A stretch of DNA of 64,000 nt from Antedon mediterranea. Taxonomy: Eukaryota > Echinodermata > Crinoidea > Comatulida > Antedonidae. The translations under genes and the position numbers were made by a program. Below, in pieces: positions 27,063 to 39,491 of the stretch (the first letter of the stretch is position 1; each line of letters starts with the position of its first letter). The stretch covers positions 16,294,932 to 16,358,931 of the forward strand of contig NC_092679.1 of NCBI RefSeq assembly GCF_964355755.1, in the 5' to 3' direction. The notes beneath the pieces were generated by a model. That model searched no databases, had not been told where the DNA came from, and was given only the letters and a program-made list of their open reading frames with translations.

Positions 27063-28001
27063 CCGTATTTTCCGGAGTATAGTTCGACCCCAAGTATAAG
27101 TCGACCCTCAACTTTGACCTAGAATATCGTTGATTTTGGTATGACCTGAATATAAGTCGACCCCCCAAAATCGACTAATAACACAACTTTAAAGTTCAAA
27201 GAAGGCTAGAAACGTATGAAATGTGGTTGTTTGTTTATACAATTATTAAAGTGTAGGCCTAATCAATATCGGACGGACGTAATCACAACGGCTTCGCCGC
27301 CGTCTTCGCCAGCCTATAATAAATGACAGCGATGTAGCGTTACAGTACTTGCCATCAGCGATGTTTTTTCGCGTCACTCAAATAAATTAAAACGAGTTTT
27401 TCGTTAGGAGGCTTATTAAATTGTACAGGCGAGTAGTTGTAAATCGCGTTATCTGTAAATGTACACGCGCCGGACTGAGGAGAATTTATTTTATGAATAG
27501 ACATGCGCAGTAATTGTAATTACAGTACGAACAAACAAACAAACTGCGCATGTGTATAGATGAAAATATCGCGCAATAACAAACATGCTGCATGGACATT
27601 CCAACATCGTGTAGTTCGTTTGTGGTGTGTGTTACGATGTTTTCGCGAGTGAATACGAAGCATATGAAACACAAACGAAAACTATTTATTCTTAATTATT
27701 TTAATAAAAGCGTAATATAAACATCAAAATTAATCTTTGTTATATATTAATAGTACTTGTACCAGTACTTGTTGGAGTTGTATTATTTTGTACAATGTAG
27801 GTATTATTAAATTGAAAACTCCTGTGAGTGATTGATGATAGGCCACTGACCTTGCTAGGCCTTGACAGCCTGACGGCTTTTGAACGAATTTTTTCGGCTT
27901 GATTTTTTTTAAAAATCGCATGGTCGGAGTATAAGTCGACCCCCCGATTTTGCAATTAAAATTTTCCCACAAAGTCTCGACCTATACTCCGGAAAATACG
28001 G
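27063..28001. mobile_element. 939-bp TA-flanked DNA transposon, nonautonomous
   Basis: Left end CCGTATTTTCCGGAGTATAG is matched by the inverted right end CTATACTCCGGAAAATACGG, flanked by TA at 27061-27062 and 28002-28003. Just inside both ends lies a sub-repeat AGTATAAGTCGACCC. The interior is GC-richer than its surroundings (27270-27640) and has no transposase-like frame. It sits immediately beyond the inverted end of the element starting at 25886, suggesting insertion into that terminus. Confidence 0.8.
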
Positions 28002-29452
28002 TAGTAGAAGTAACATAGCAAAAGGTAAACATATAAAATATTAATTATGACTGGTGCTTCTTTGTCTATTTCACAATCCACAATATTTATAAAAAGCACT
28101 TTTTTGTACTGTAAATGCAGTGGAGAACCTCTCTCTGCATTTTACCGATTAAGTCTGTCCTACGGTTTTACAATAAAGTCATTGCCTTCTTGTTTATATT
28201 ACGTTGGCAAGGCAAAATAAATTAAACGATATACGATGACAAGTTGGCTAGCCCGAACTGATTGTCAATCTACATTGTACGCCGGGCTAGTGCTAAATCG
28301 AACCCAAAAAGCTGTTTAATTGATTATACCTCATCGTAAAACGTATATAAAACTAAACATGCATTTATTTCCATCTCATTTAATTCAAAATTCAATATAA
28401 ATTATCAATTAAAGAGCGTATTAATTTCTCAGCATAAACATAATATCATAGATCAATATTTTAAATCGCAATACATAATAGATTAGATAACAAGAGCCAC
28501 AGAGTGAACGTCCCACGTACACACAACACATGCATAAATATCACTACACAGGCATTTTAAATGATAATGAAATTGAAATTTATACATTGATAAAATCACA
28601 GAAAACTAACACATTAAAGGTCGTCAACAGAAAACTATTTAACAGAATGAATATTAATTAATAATTAATGTGTAATTATCTGAAAATAATTGCCGATAAA
28701 TTCTGAAATCGGTGCACAGCATTTAAATAAATTGCAACACAAAGTCAATGCTTTGTTAATAAATGGTTAGGCATGTACCTAAATTATGTTTTTTTTGTAT
28801 TATTACATCAACAGAAATGCTGGTAAATTATTAACTTTTTTTAAAATAATTAATAATGAGATACTGTAGACTGGATTAAGAATTTAAGCGATATACAGTA
28901 AATTGTACGTTTTAGGCCTAAATAGCATTTTTATTTTTAGTTTAAATGGCTGGATAGTGATTCTTAAACTTATCCTTAATTAAATGTTTTCATTTAAAAA
29001 AAACTAAAACAACTATTATAAATTACACTAATTGAAATATTCTGACTTTAGCAATACTGTACAGTAATTACTAAAATAGTAAATCTGGATAGAAAATAAC
29101 CAAATAAGGTCTGAACACAGAATTTTTAATCAAAGTTAATATATTTTTAGTCAAAGTAATTACATGGTTTTGATTACTGGATTTAATCACAATACGTTGG
29201 TAACATTTGAAAAAAAAGGAAGTTAATTAAGTCATTCTGCCTTGTGATTTACATGGACAGACACAATAAGAGCAAACGCATATTCTTCATTATAGTCACC
29301 TAATTAGACAGAATTCAATAACGTGTCAAGTTTAATTAAATAAAGTACTATTAGGTTCGTTAGATTTGTCATCTTTGTCACTTTCAGGAAAGATTTTAAT
29401 GATATTTTCACATCAAAGATTATATTATAAATTATAGTACAGTTTATATTAT

Positions 29453-29486
29453 AAAGCTCTGTCTGCACTATCAAACTGATTGTTCT
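29453..29486. mobile_element. Solo terminal repeat of the AAGCTCTG MITE
   Basis: AAAGCTCTGTCTGCACTATC without any following MITE interior. Confidence 0.5.
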
Positions 29487-31215
29487 TATGGTCATTTGAT
29501 TGGATTTTGAAAAATATTCTTTTTATCAGACACACAATTAATGGTTATCCTACAGTATAGTTCTAGAATGAAAACTTTTCTGGGCTTTAAAACAGTACAG
29601 GTATTTATTAAAATGAAGTGTTCATCTTATGTTTACGTGACCTACTAGTGGTGCCCATTATTGCCCTGTTGATGATTGAACCATGAATACTTTGGGCATT
29701 TAAAGCTTTTGTGAAATTCAAGATTTCTGTTCATTGTGTTAAAGTTTATTCTAAAATAATGAAGCCTTTTCAATGATGAAAACCGATACAGTGATTGGTA
29801 TGATGATTTTAAACAAATTTTAGCCTGATTAACTACCAATTGAAGAAAGTAATGCAGAGACACATACATACAGAGTTGTGTTGGCAGCTTTTTAAAAAGT
29901 AGGGCAGCAACTGAACTGCTACTTTTTGCAACTTCCAAAAACAAAACATAATGTATATATACATAGTGTATATAGAGTATCATCACTATGATATACAATA
30001 GAAAACCAATATTCTATAAATTGTCCAGTAAAACTAACATGTTGTTTAAATAATTGATTGTTCAACAAGTGATAGTTTAAAATATGGACAAAACTGCCAA
30101 ACAATATTAATCTAAAATGCAGTGTCCTTGATAACTTCAAAGCATGTTAACAGATGGGTTGAATTTATTTAAGTACAGTAATCACAATTAAATGTGACAA
30201 TGCATTAATTAATGTGGCTATAGAGTATTGTCCTGAACACTAATAGTTTGTGATGATGCATTTATTATTACACCTTTGTCTTGTTTTTAACAACTGGGTG
30301 TAGTAGCCAATAACAAGTTGATACGGGCTGTTAAAAAGATCTTTTGGCCTAATAATAGAGAAGTTACTGATGTTACAAACAAGTACAGTAGTTTCTCAGT
30401 GCACTAGTTTGTGAGGCCTAGCAGATGAAAATATATCCACGGATGGATTCCTATACAGTGTACTTGAAATGAACAATATATTATGTTGCTGACTCTATCC
30501 TATATCAATGGCCAGTTACTGTGTAAGATAAGTATAGGCAATTTAACAGCTATGTTAAGAACACACTCTTTTAACATTAAACTAAATTTTGTGTGTCTTT
30601 CAATGTGGAGATCATGCAAGCATCTCCACTTTTATATTTTTATAACAGTTTTTAGGAAATCCTGTCCTATGCTTTTACATAATATCATTTTTGTATTGTT
30701 GTGATGGTGTGTTTTTTTAAGGCAAAAAAAAAAGATATTAATTCCATAATTTCAATTTCACTTTTAACAGTATCTTAAAGCATGTGACAAACATATGGTA
30801 TATCCAGAATTTGCTGAATTCATGCCATCTTTTTGCAGTACGTTTGTAAGTTCATATCGGGTATTGCTAAACCCTACAAACTCCTTGCAACACAATCTTG
30901 TCTTAAGGGGACAACTGCACTTTTAAAGAAAATAATCCAATGGAAAATATCGCCGTTTTTAAATGAATATATCCTGCCCTGTAATGTACTACTGTACATT
31001 TAAAGAAATTTAATCTATAACCTCAGAAATTTAACAAATGCAGACAGGGCTATGCTACAAGTTGTCCTGGATATTATCTATGGAACAGCTGGTTAAAAGA
31101 GTGTAAACTTTAAACATGCTACCTGCAGTACAACTCCCTAGTTGTGGATGTGTGGGTGTTTGTTTACTGTGCCGTTAGGGGCATCACCAGGTTTTTCAAG
31201 GAGAATATTTTCTTA

Positions 31216-32017
31216 GGCCCTGTTTCTGCTGCCAACTAAATACCGTATATTATACGGTATTTTTTGAATACCGTATATATACGGTATATTTTTGGCTCAT
31301 AAAAAATATACCGTATTTTGTATACCGTATTTTCCCCACAAAATTTGTGGATAAAATACGGTATTTACAAATTTATACCGTATTTTTTGTACCCGTTTCT
31401 GCTGCCAATAAAAAATACCGTATTTTTTTTTTACATGACAAAAGGTCAACATTCGTATTTTTATTTTCTGTCGCTGTCAGATGCTTTACACACGTGTATA
31501 GATATATTCGGCGAAAATGTGGAGCGAAGACGTCACAGTTTTACTAAATAAATGTGTGTGGGGAAGCTAAAATGTCTGGCCAACTAATAAAAGGGACAAC
31601 CACATTTATAAAGACATTTCTAAAAAAATAAAGCAGGAGTATGGAATAGACTTGTCTCCAAAGCAAGTAAACTCAAAGCTGAAGAGCCTGCGAAAGCAAT
31701 ACAACATTGCAAAATACAATAACTCGGGGAGGGAACGAATTAATTGTCCCCATTACGATGTTTTCTGTGCTCTCACAACATCTCTATCACTAGGGCTAGG
31801 CTGTTGAAAGTGAGACGTAAAACTTCCTTTATTGCGACTTTTAATTATCGACCAAATAAATGAATGGCAATTTGGGTAAAAAAGATGAAATTTAACACGA
31901 CCACCCAAGAAGTATTGTTAGCAGAAACGGGGTACTAAAAAATACGGTATAAAAAATACCGTATTTTATACCGTATTTTTATACCGTATTTTGAGCAGTT
32001 GCAGCAGAAACAGGCCC
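31216..32017. mobile_element. PIF/Harbinger-like element with TTA target duplication
   Basis: Left end GGCCCTGTTTCTGCTGC and inverted right end GCAGCAGAAACAGGCCC are flanked by TTA at 31213-31215 and 32018-32020. A 3-bp TTA/TAA duplication is the hallmark of PIF/Harbinger. A second, internal pair of similar ends occurs at about 31389 (ACCCGTTTCTGCTGCCAA) and 31921 (AGCAGAAACGGGGT), so the termini are duplicated concentrically. Between the two pairs lie repeated TACCGTATTTT words. The element carries the relic described at 31517-31807 but no transposase. Confidence 0.85.
31517..31807 (+). pseudogene. MADF/Myb-SANT-like DNA-binding domain relic in the Harbinger element
   Basis: One frame reads MWSEDVTVLLNKCVWGS, a TAA stop, then NVWPTNKRDNHIYKDISKKI, KQEYGIDLSPKQVNSKLKSL and RKQYNIAKYNNSGRERINCP to a stop at 31805-31807. 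W-S-E-D...L-L, the central W and the K-L-K-S-L-R-K-Q-Y helix follow the three-helix MADF/trihelix pattern. Autonomous Harbinger elements encode such a Myb-like protein, a partner of the transposase in nuclear import and end binding. The single in-frame stop at codon 18 and the small size indicate a broken copy; a splice around the stop cannot be excluded. Domain assignment is by pattern only. Confidence 0.7.
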
Positions 32018-32999
32018 TTAAATAAGTTAATTTAAATCTGAATTGGAATTCCTTACAAAAAATTAGTTTAAAAATGACCAAATCATTCAATTTTATATTG
32101 TCAGGGAAAGGAATAAACATCAATTGGGCACTTAAAATATATCAATTATTCTCATTTTTTTGGTACAGTACTGTACATCACAATAGCTAATAAAGACCCT
32201 CATGAATTAAAAAAAAAATCAATTTACAGGATGCACAATAATTTTTTATTTGGCCCTTTCTTCTGGAATGCACAAAATCATTTGAAATTTCAACTTGTTG
32301 AACTATATTTCACTGTCTACATGTAACTCATTTCACCAAATGGCGAAATAGCTTGTGAAAATAACTTTACAGTAGCTTTATGGACAAAATCTCATACAAG
32401 AAGAAAACATTGCAATATGAATTACTAAAATGTTTAATCTCAAATACTGTAGTTTAAATTGCACTTAAATATGTGACACTCAATCGTGATAGAATTATGA
32501 GGGGAAAGGAAGTCTACCCTGTTTGCTGTGAAAGGCTAGAAAATTTCTGCAGCAATTTTTCCAGACACAACAAGAAATAGTTCAATAGAAACTGACTTGA
32601 AACTTTACAAAGTTCACTGAGGTTATCAATGTCAAACTGAAACGTGATTTATTTTTCAATTATGTAGGATTAACATACTGTAAACATATTTATTATGATT
32701 TTCAGCATTTTTTTTTTATTTTAAAAGATTTGAATGAATTTATGAGTGCTGCTTTGTACTTGGATAAACCAACAATAACCTATTTCTCTAAAAGAGGAAT
32801 ACATTACAAAAAGAATTTTAACATAGTTTACATAAATATAACACCCCTGTTAGATAATGGAATAGCCTGTTCAACAGCGCCCTCTAGTATGACACACCCA
32901 CCTAGCATCGTCATCATTGAAGTACAATTATTTGAAAATCTTTATACATTCAGATCTTATTCCTGAGGACGATCAAATTTATATTGATTGAAAAAAAAA

Positions 33000-33364
33000 G
33001 TGTGTTGTTCTCAAATATGCTAGTGATATGCCCAAATATGGTAGTGATATGACATCATCATGTCCATATATGGGCACATAACCTTTTTTGATAGTGTATT
33101 TTATTTTATTTTATTTTATCATACTCATCCAACAACTCGCCAATTACAGGATGGATAAACTATTTAATAATTTATCGTGCTTATAAACTAAGTCTCATTT
33201 GAGGCTTAGGGAGTGGAGTTGAAAGAGTCACGAGTTACAACCCTGCACTAGGTCAGGATTGAACCCGGGACCTTGGGATTGGAAGGCAAGCACGTTAACC
33301 ACCAAGCTACAGCTCCACTACAGCTACAGCTACAGCTACAGCTCCACTTGTGTAGACAAGGCTT
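33000..33364. mobile_element. MITE, AAGCTCTG family, interrupted by a SINE
   Basis: MITE interior and right half to TTTGATAGTGTA at about 33099, then the SINE, then the last bases of the MITE as TGTAGACAAGGCTTTA (33350-33364). The GTGTA on both sides looks like the SINE target duplication. Confidence 0.75.
33100..33345 (-). mobile_element. tRNA-derived SINE, minus orientation
   Basis: Read on the minus strand: a tRNA-like head with GTAGCTTGGTGGTTAACGTG (A box) and GGGTTCAATCC (B box), a body ending CCTCAAATGAGACTTAG...TTGGATGAGTATG, and an (AAAAT)n tail of four or five units, on the plus strand at 33099-33120. There is a short (CTACAG)n expansion at the head (33318-33343). It sits inside a MITE with a GTGTA duplication. 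Confidence 0.8.
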
Positions 33365-35620
33365 TAAAAATTAAACCTTTTGTATTTACAAAATGTTAGT
33401 CTTTAAAGTTCAATCTACAGTATAGTACAAAGTTGTGACAGGTACAGTAAGCCAATAATGTTCCATAGAATAATCAATATTTTATGGCATGAACTTTGTA
33501 CAACTCAAACAACAAAAAAGTGCCTTAGCCTGATTATCACATAAATCCTACCTCTGAAATAAAAGCCTTTGTATTTTACAAAATCAACAGTATTGAAATT
33601 TAAACTTTTGTTGGATAACATTATCTTTTTCTCAATAGGACTGTTAATAATATACATAATACAGGCGTTATTGTAACAGAGAAATCCAGATAGTGAGGAG
33701 AGATTAAACTACAGTAAAAAATATGAAATATAGGGGTAGTAAAATTTGATTATAAGAAAATACACCAGATTGAATAGAAGTCCCAAAAAAGACCCTTTGT
33801 TGGTTGGTCCCGGTCTTATTTACAGTACTGGTTGGTGCATTTAAAACGTACCCTTTGACGGCTAAATGCATAAAGGTACTCTTGTGATGGACTGCACAAA
33901 ACATCTCAATGTCAAATGATTAGCTACAAAGATGGTAGTACAGTATAGTAGGCATACTGTATATTTGCTCAATCCTACTGTAGCTAGCTAGCAGTCAAAT
34001 TTCATTTACTGTAATCCTCCCAATCTGTTATATTAATACTAGGCTAGGCCTAAAAAAACATTTTTTTAATACCCGACACTCAAAAACTCCATCTCCTTTG
34101 GTCTCCTAATCAATAGTGCTTGCTTAAAATTGCATGTTCTTTTGAAAGATAAAATGTCCCTTCCCCAAAGTCATACAGTAATCCTGGCTGTATACTGTAT
34201 CTGTATATTATAAATTAAATATAGATTATACCTCTGCGGTCTAATGGAATGAAACCCTTAGAATATTTGGTTCAGGTGACTTTCTTGCCTTTCTCATTTT
34301 ACAGTTCACATTTATAGTATAGTACTCGCAACCTTAACATTACCTGATAAGCATTCCTGTCTACAGCAAAGGAAGCAGAGAAAAACATTCCTTAGACGAT
34401 ATGTTAATAATTATTAATCATCAAATAGCAATATTACACTTAAAAATTATGTATTTCAGGCTGTAGAATACTGTATAATACACTAGAGATTCTGTGACCT
34501 TTGCAAAAGTAGATAACACAAAATTATTACCATCATTCACAGAGTGACCAATTCACTAAAGCAGAACTGATGTTGTATGAATGAAATATATTTTTTTTTG
34601 TCTTGTGTGAGTTCATCTCACGTTTATTTAAATTCTCATTGGTGAATATATTATAATACATATAAGTACATTTGTGACAATTAAAAGTAAGAATGAAATA
34701 TTTTTAATATAAATTCATTCTGTTAAAAAAAATTGTAGATGCCAAACAAATTCTGTAGATTAGTTGAATAAAAACAACTATTTTTTGTATAGAATTATAT
34801 AAAGTAGGTCTAACCTGTAGTAAATGATCTACATTTCCACTACACAAAAAGCCTTATTTAAAAAAAAAATACTATTAAACTTTCCCAAAATATTTTGGCC
34901 TAGAGCTGGGATGTCAAACAGTATTGGGAAATTTAAATGCATAAAAGGCTTGTATATATAGAAAAGTTATAAAGGGATGTACAGTAGCTAGAGTTCAAAA
35001 AGCTAAATGGTGTGGAAAGATAGGTACATGTGAACCCGCCCACTTCCGATCTCCGCACAATAACATACAAATATGCATAGAATATTGCACATGGCATCTT
35101 TACTTTGCTAAAATGTAATCCCATTAAGGCTCGGCAAAGGGCAAGCGTTGGCTTTTTCAGAATTTGGCTTCAGCCCTTTGCAGTAATAAAAATCTCCATA
35201 TTATATTAATGCATCTCTTCTTGGTAACTGTAAATAATATGGGCTAGTATAGTTTAAAATTAACTGGCCCAATGGTGTGTACTTAGTTATGTACGGTAAA
35301 TTAAAAATCATTAAAGAAATCACTTCCCTACATATTACAATTGTTAATATCCGTGTTTGGAAATAGGTGAAAATAGAAATTTAAAATTGAAACCATTTAA
35401 ACTATTTTTCTGTTAACTAGTATTCTATCTTCCTTATTATTGTATATTAAAAATATAGCTGCAACGCTGTTAATTTAGACAGTTGGCCATTGTCAATTGT
35501 TTGGTACAGTACTATGCTTAAGTTCACCAACCTTTATGGACAATAGTTCTATTATTCAAAACACAAAAATAACTAGAAACGTAAAGTCTGAATATACTTT
35601 CTTTTCAAACACATAAAAAC

Positions 35621-35795
35621 ATAGAGAATAATGACATTTTAAAAATTATATTTTAAAAAATTATATCCACTCTAACAGTTGATATTAAAATGAATAATTT
35701 TTATCAAATATAGAGAATAATGACATAATTTAAAAATTATAATTTTTAAAATAATATCCACTCTAACAGTTGATATTAAAATGAATAATTTAAAA
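35621..35795. repeat. Two-copy tandem repeat, about 90 bp
   Basis: Both units run from ATAGAGAATAATGACAT to CCACTCTAACAGTTGATATT plus AAAATGAATAATTT. The duplication is in NOVA intron 1, about 90 bp inside the 5' splice site of exon 1. Confidence 0.8.
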
Positions 35796-35881
35796 AATTA
35801 AAAAAGGTTAAAACAATACGGCGCCTGTAATTGTATTTAAAAATGCAAACTAAAAAATAAAGAAAACAAAAATAAACTTAC

Positions 35882-36113
35882 CAGAATAATTTGGTCTTTT
35901 TGACGAATTTGAAAAGTCCAATTCATCATCTAATGGCCTTTTTCTATTGCAGTCCATATTGCTATCTCCATTCATTACAACAATTTGTTCATGTGCCATA
36001 TTTGCCAGGGCCATTGGCCCGGGTGGGTGCATTGGTAGCGAAACAGTGTGGGGCACAATAACAGGTGAACTGGGTATAACAGGTGCCATGGGGGGTCGAA
36101 ATTCCATCGCCAT
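35882..36113 (-). CDS. NOVA: NOVA-type RNA-binding protein, exon 1 (N-terminus)
   Basis: Starts at the ATG of MAMEFRPPMAPVIPSSPVIV; an in-frame TGA lies 51 bp upstream with no other ATG between, which fixes the start. The 77 codons plus one base end at TTATTCTG/GTAAGTTT in phase 1, joining exon 2 at 16063 to read [21 protein letters not shown] Pro/Met-rich leader (HPPGPMALANMAHEQIV) is followed by CNRKRPLDDELDFSNSSKRP, a bipartite basic motif that aligns with the N-terminal nuclear localisation signal of vertebrate NOVA (RKRPLE...KRT). The leader is longer and differs from vertebrates. An alternative upstream promoter or exon is possible and cannot be seen from sequence. Confidence 0.88.
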
Positions 36114-36438
36114 GTTCCTGGTGTTACAGCGGTAGCAGCCTACACAGCGGTCAGCCAAAGAAAGTCAACAACCGATGTATTCAGTCAGACGAAAAAGACG
36201 AGAAACTTACCGTTGTTCACCGTTCATTTACAAATCCTACTTGCACAATTTTGATGTACAATCCAATTTCAATAATAAATATTACCACAGAATCACTTTC
36301 GCGCAATTGTTTGATGTTATTTTCTCCTCGAGCTATTTTGGTTCTCTCAGCGTTCAACACCGTCTGCACGTCCACTGGTTGGCAAAAAATTAAGTGAGCG
36401 TGCTTAGATTTTACAAGCTGGGCAAAGTTTATCGCGGT

Positions 36439-36444
36439 CACGTG
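36439..36444. promoter_or_regulatory. E-box CACGTG upstream of NOVA exon 1
   Basis: A perfect CACGTG lies about 325 bp upstream of the NOVA start codon, in a GC-richer stretch (36160-36450) free of transposons. It is the binding motif of USF/MYC-type bHLH factors. A single hexamer is weak evidence, and no TATA box was recognised. Confidence 0.25.
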
Positions 36445-37349
36445 AATCAAACAGAAGATAAGAGCCTTCTTAATTTGTTTTTCTTAACTTTACCCTAGAC
36501 TTTAATTAAAAGTAACAGTGGCTAATGTTCCTTTTGCCCACTAAAACACAAAAGAAAGAAATAATTTCCCCATTGTCCTTTATGGTATATGAGTGTTAGG
36601 GCCTACTTGCCTATTTACTAAAAACCCAGAGATTGTATAAACAAACTATTCAAGCGTGCCGTACTCAAAGAAAACGAGTAAACAGAAAGACAAAGAGGGC
36701 GGTAGATTTTTAAAGAACAATATGAGACGCATGTACCCGCTAAAAAGTAAAATCGACCACAACAAAATCGATTAAAAGTTTACAATGCAAATCAGGAAGC
36801 GGAAACAACAGAAACAACCATTAATGTCGTGTGGTTCACCCTTTATTTATGTATTTTATGATTCACCAACAAGATTACTGGTACAAAAATACCCTCTTTA
36901 TAATTTATTCACTGATTGGCCTAATAAAATATTGTAGACTTTACGGACCGGCACGATGAAATAAATGTTATTGTACATGATGATCAATATATTATATTTT
37001 AGCTTAAACCAACCAAAATGTTAATAGTTGAGACTGGGAAAATATAAGGTCTACCTACTAAATAGTAGAAGTTAACACCAATTTGGATAGAGACTGGTCA
37101 TTTCTATAACAAAAATACGGACAGGACTTGCCTAGCCTACTGTAAATATAAAAACTCTCTGATCAAAATATTTGCTTTTACAATTAACTATTTCATAGGC
37201 TGGTCAAAATCACAATTTTAAATATACAAAATACAATATATAAACACAGAATTAAAAGCAACACGTATTAGGCCTATGGTTAAAATTGGATTGAATGAAA
37301 AGGTAAAATTGCGTTAATTGGTAACCCTTTCTTCCTTTATTTTTTCTTC

Positions 37350-37405
37350 GAGGAGAAAGGGCTACTGTCGGTTTATCCATGTAAGCTAGGCACCAAATAT
37401 ACTAA
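37350..37405. repeat. Dispersed repeat fragment, CTACTGTCGGTTTATCCATG
   Basis: Fourth copy of the family at 12090, 15725 and 20935, with AAGCTAGGCACCAAATA following. Confidence 0.5.
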
Positions 37406-38372
37406 AATACTCAAGCACTGATTCTTCACTGTCCTATGGATTTAAAACGAATAATCGTCGACTTGTAAGTATCAACAATCCTACGGCCACTTTCTATAAA
37501 CGCTCCGAATCCAGTTCAGTTCATCTTTAATGAATTTACTCAATGTAGAGAGCAGAGCAACGACTTGACATAAACCATATAATGCCGGCATTATGTCAAC
37601 ATCAGCATCGTAAAGAATAAACATTTCTGGTAACATACATCATATTTGCAACTAAATTAACATTTTCAAGGCAATATTCATTTCGAGCTATCGTGTGATG
37701 TTTACAATAGAAAAGGTATAATAGTATACCTTTATATTTAAAATCATTTATTGAATTAATTGGGGCACGAGTGAAATTAGGCCTACTGTAATTTCACGGG
37801 GTTTTCTCTGATTGAATATTAGGCTAATGGTTTTCGATTCTTTACATTAAAGCAAAAGTTGAAAAATAATTTCATCATTACAATTAAAATTAATCTTTGT
37901 TAATTAACAGACAACATAGTTGCAAAATAACTTTATATATGTTAGATCTATTAAATCTCTGGTTGAGAATTTTGGCGGAATTTTCAAACCGTTCTCGTTT
38001 AAGTCGTATCCGTCACCATTTCGATACGATATGAGGCCCCGACTGAACATGACTGATATAGCTGTTGCAAGAGATATTCATTTGTATATCAAATGACGAG
38101 TTCACAAAAAAGGGTTTCATTAAGAACTGGATAAGTTAACATCATATCTAGGAGTTACCGTATCACAGTAATGGAAACCCGACACGTTGAATCTTGATTA
38201 TTATTAGGCCTAGAACAGTTAACAGTAACATTATCTAAACTTTGCGATTCATGTGATCAGGTTAGTTAATTAGATCGTAGAGTGTTAAATTAAAAACATA
38301 CGGTGAAATGAAATATTGACGAACAAAAAAAAAGGTAATTCAAATATTGCGAACAAAATGTCAACACATTTA

Positions 38373-39082
38373 AGCGTGGTTCCCACTAGCGACGCAACGC
38401 AAGGACGTAAACCCAACGCAAGCGTTTTAACCAATGACAAGCGAAGTTATAGACAGTAAAGCGTGGTTTCCACTAGCGACGTAAAGCTTGGTTCCCACTA
38501 GAACGTAAAGCTTGGTTCCCACTAGAACGTAACGCAAGGACGTAAACGCAACGCAAGCGTTTACACAAGGACGTAACGCAACGGAAGTGAATTGACCAAT
38601 CACAAGCGATGGCTTATTCGCTTGTGATTGCTAAAGCGTGGTTCCCACTAGCAACGCAACGGAAGGACGTAACGCAACGCAAGTGAATTGACCAATCACA
38701 AGCGATGGCTTATTCGCTTTTGATTGCTAACTGTCTATAACTTCGCTTGTCATTGGTTAAAACGCTTGCGTTGCGTTTACGTCCTTGCGTTACGTTCTAG
38801 TGGGAACCAAGCTTAACTGTCTATAACTTCGCTTGTCATTGGTTAAAACGCTTGCGTTGCGTTTACGTCCTTGCGTTACGTTCTAGTGGGAACCAAGCTT
38901 AAAGCGTGGTTCCCACTAGCGACGCAACGCAAGGACGTAACGCAACGCAAGTGAATTGACCAATCACAAGCGATGGCTTTTTCGCTTGTGATTGCTAACT
39001 GTATATAACTTCGCTTGTCATTGGTTAAAACGCTTGCGTTGCGTTTACGTCCTTGCGTTACGTTCTAGTGGGAACTAAGCTT
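38373..39082. mobile_element. Compound array of palindromic MITEs, TTCCCACTAG family
   Basis: Six forward ends (GCGTGG or GCTTGG followed by TTCCCACTAG-like text at about 38379, 38461, 38487, 38511, 38636, 38904) and three reverse ends (CTAGTGGGAACCAAGCTT at about 38797, 38881, and a variant at 39065) are packed in 710 bp. Between them recur GACGCAACGCAAGGACGTAA, AATTGACCAATCACAAGCGA and the inverse CGCTTGTCATTGGTTAAAAC. This is a nested or serially duplicated foldback cluster with no coding frame. Confidence 0.8.
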
Positions 39083-39491
39083 AAGCTTTATACATAACCC
39101 CGTTACTGTACCATACACAATGTGTACGAAAATATATTTATTTTGTTCTTTCTAAAAGGAAATAAATGTTATTTTAAATTGAATATATATTAATATATAA
39201 AATAGTACATTTTGTTTTAATCTTAAAGGATGCTTATTAATAGCGATTGGCTTTACAAAACATTTTTTTTCTTAATATTGTGATACAGTTGAATAAATCG
39301 GGAGATATTGATGACTATAATGTGTCGAGTTATATCATTTTATTATCGCGTTTTCCATTTCGACTGATCGTCATGGCGAGACGAAATTATAAACACTACT
39401 GTCAAGCTTACAAGTAGGAGAAATTACTTATAATTATCATTCTAGAAAGTAAGCCGATGTCACTGGAGAGTTCATCTCCGCTCCTTCATTA

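Larger units (their letters stand above)
16064..35881 (-). other. NOVA intron 1 (about 19.8 kb)
   Basis: The splice phases of the two flanking exons agree (phase 1), so everything between them reads as one intron unless an unrecognised alternative exon lies inside. I saw no other exon. It contains AAGCTCTG-family MITEs, a repeated 590-bp element, a 939-bp TA-flanked transposon, a PIF/Harbinger-like element with a DNA-binding relic, a SINE nested in a MITE, and homopurine tracts. Stretches 19000-21480, 24000-25880, 28050-31200 and 33400-35600 hold only AT-rich sequence with many TACAGTA/TACTGTA words. Confidence 0.75.

Noticed and set aside
36085-36158. Longer NOVA N-terminus starting at the TTG at 36158
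   Set aside because: TTG is not a normal nuclear start; the first in-frame ATG is at 36113, downstream of an in-frame TGA.
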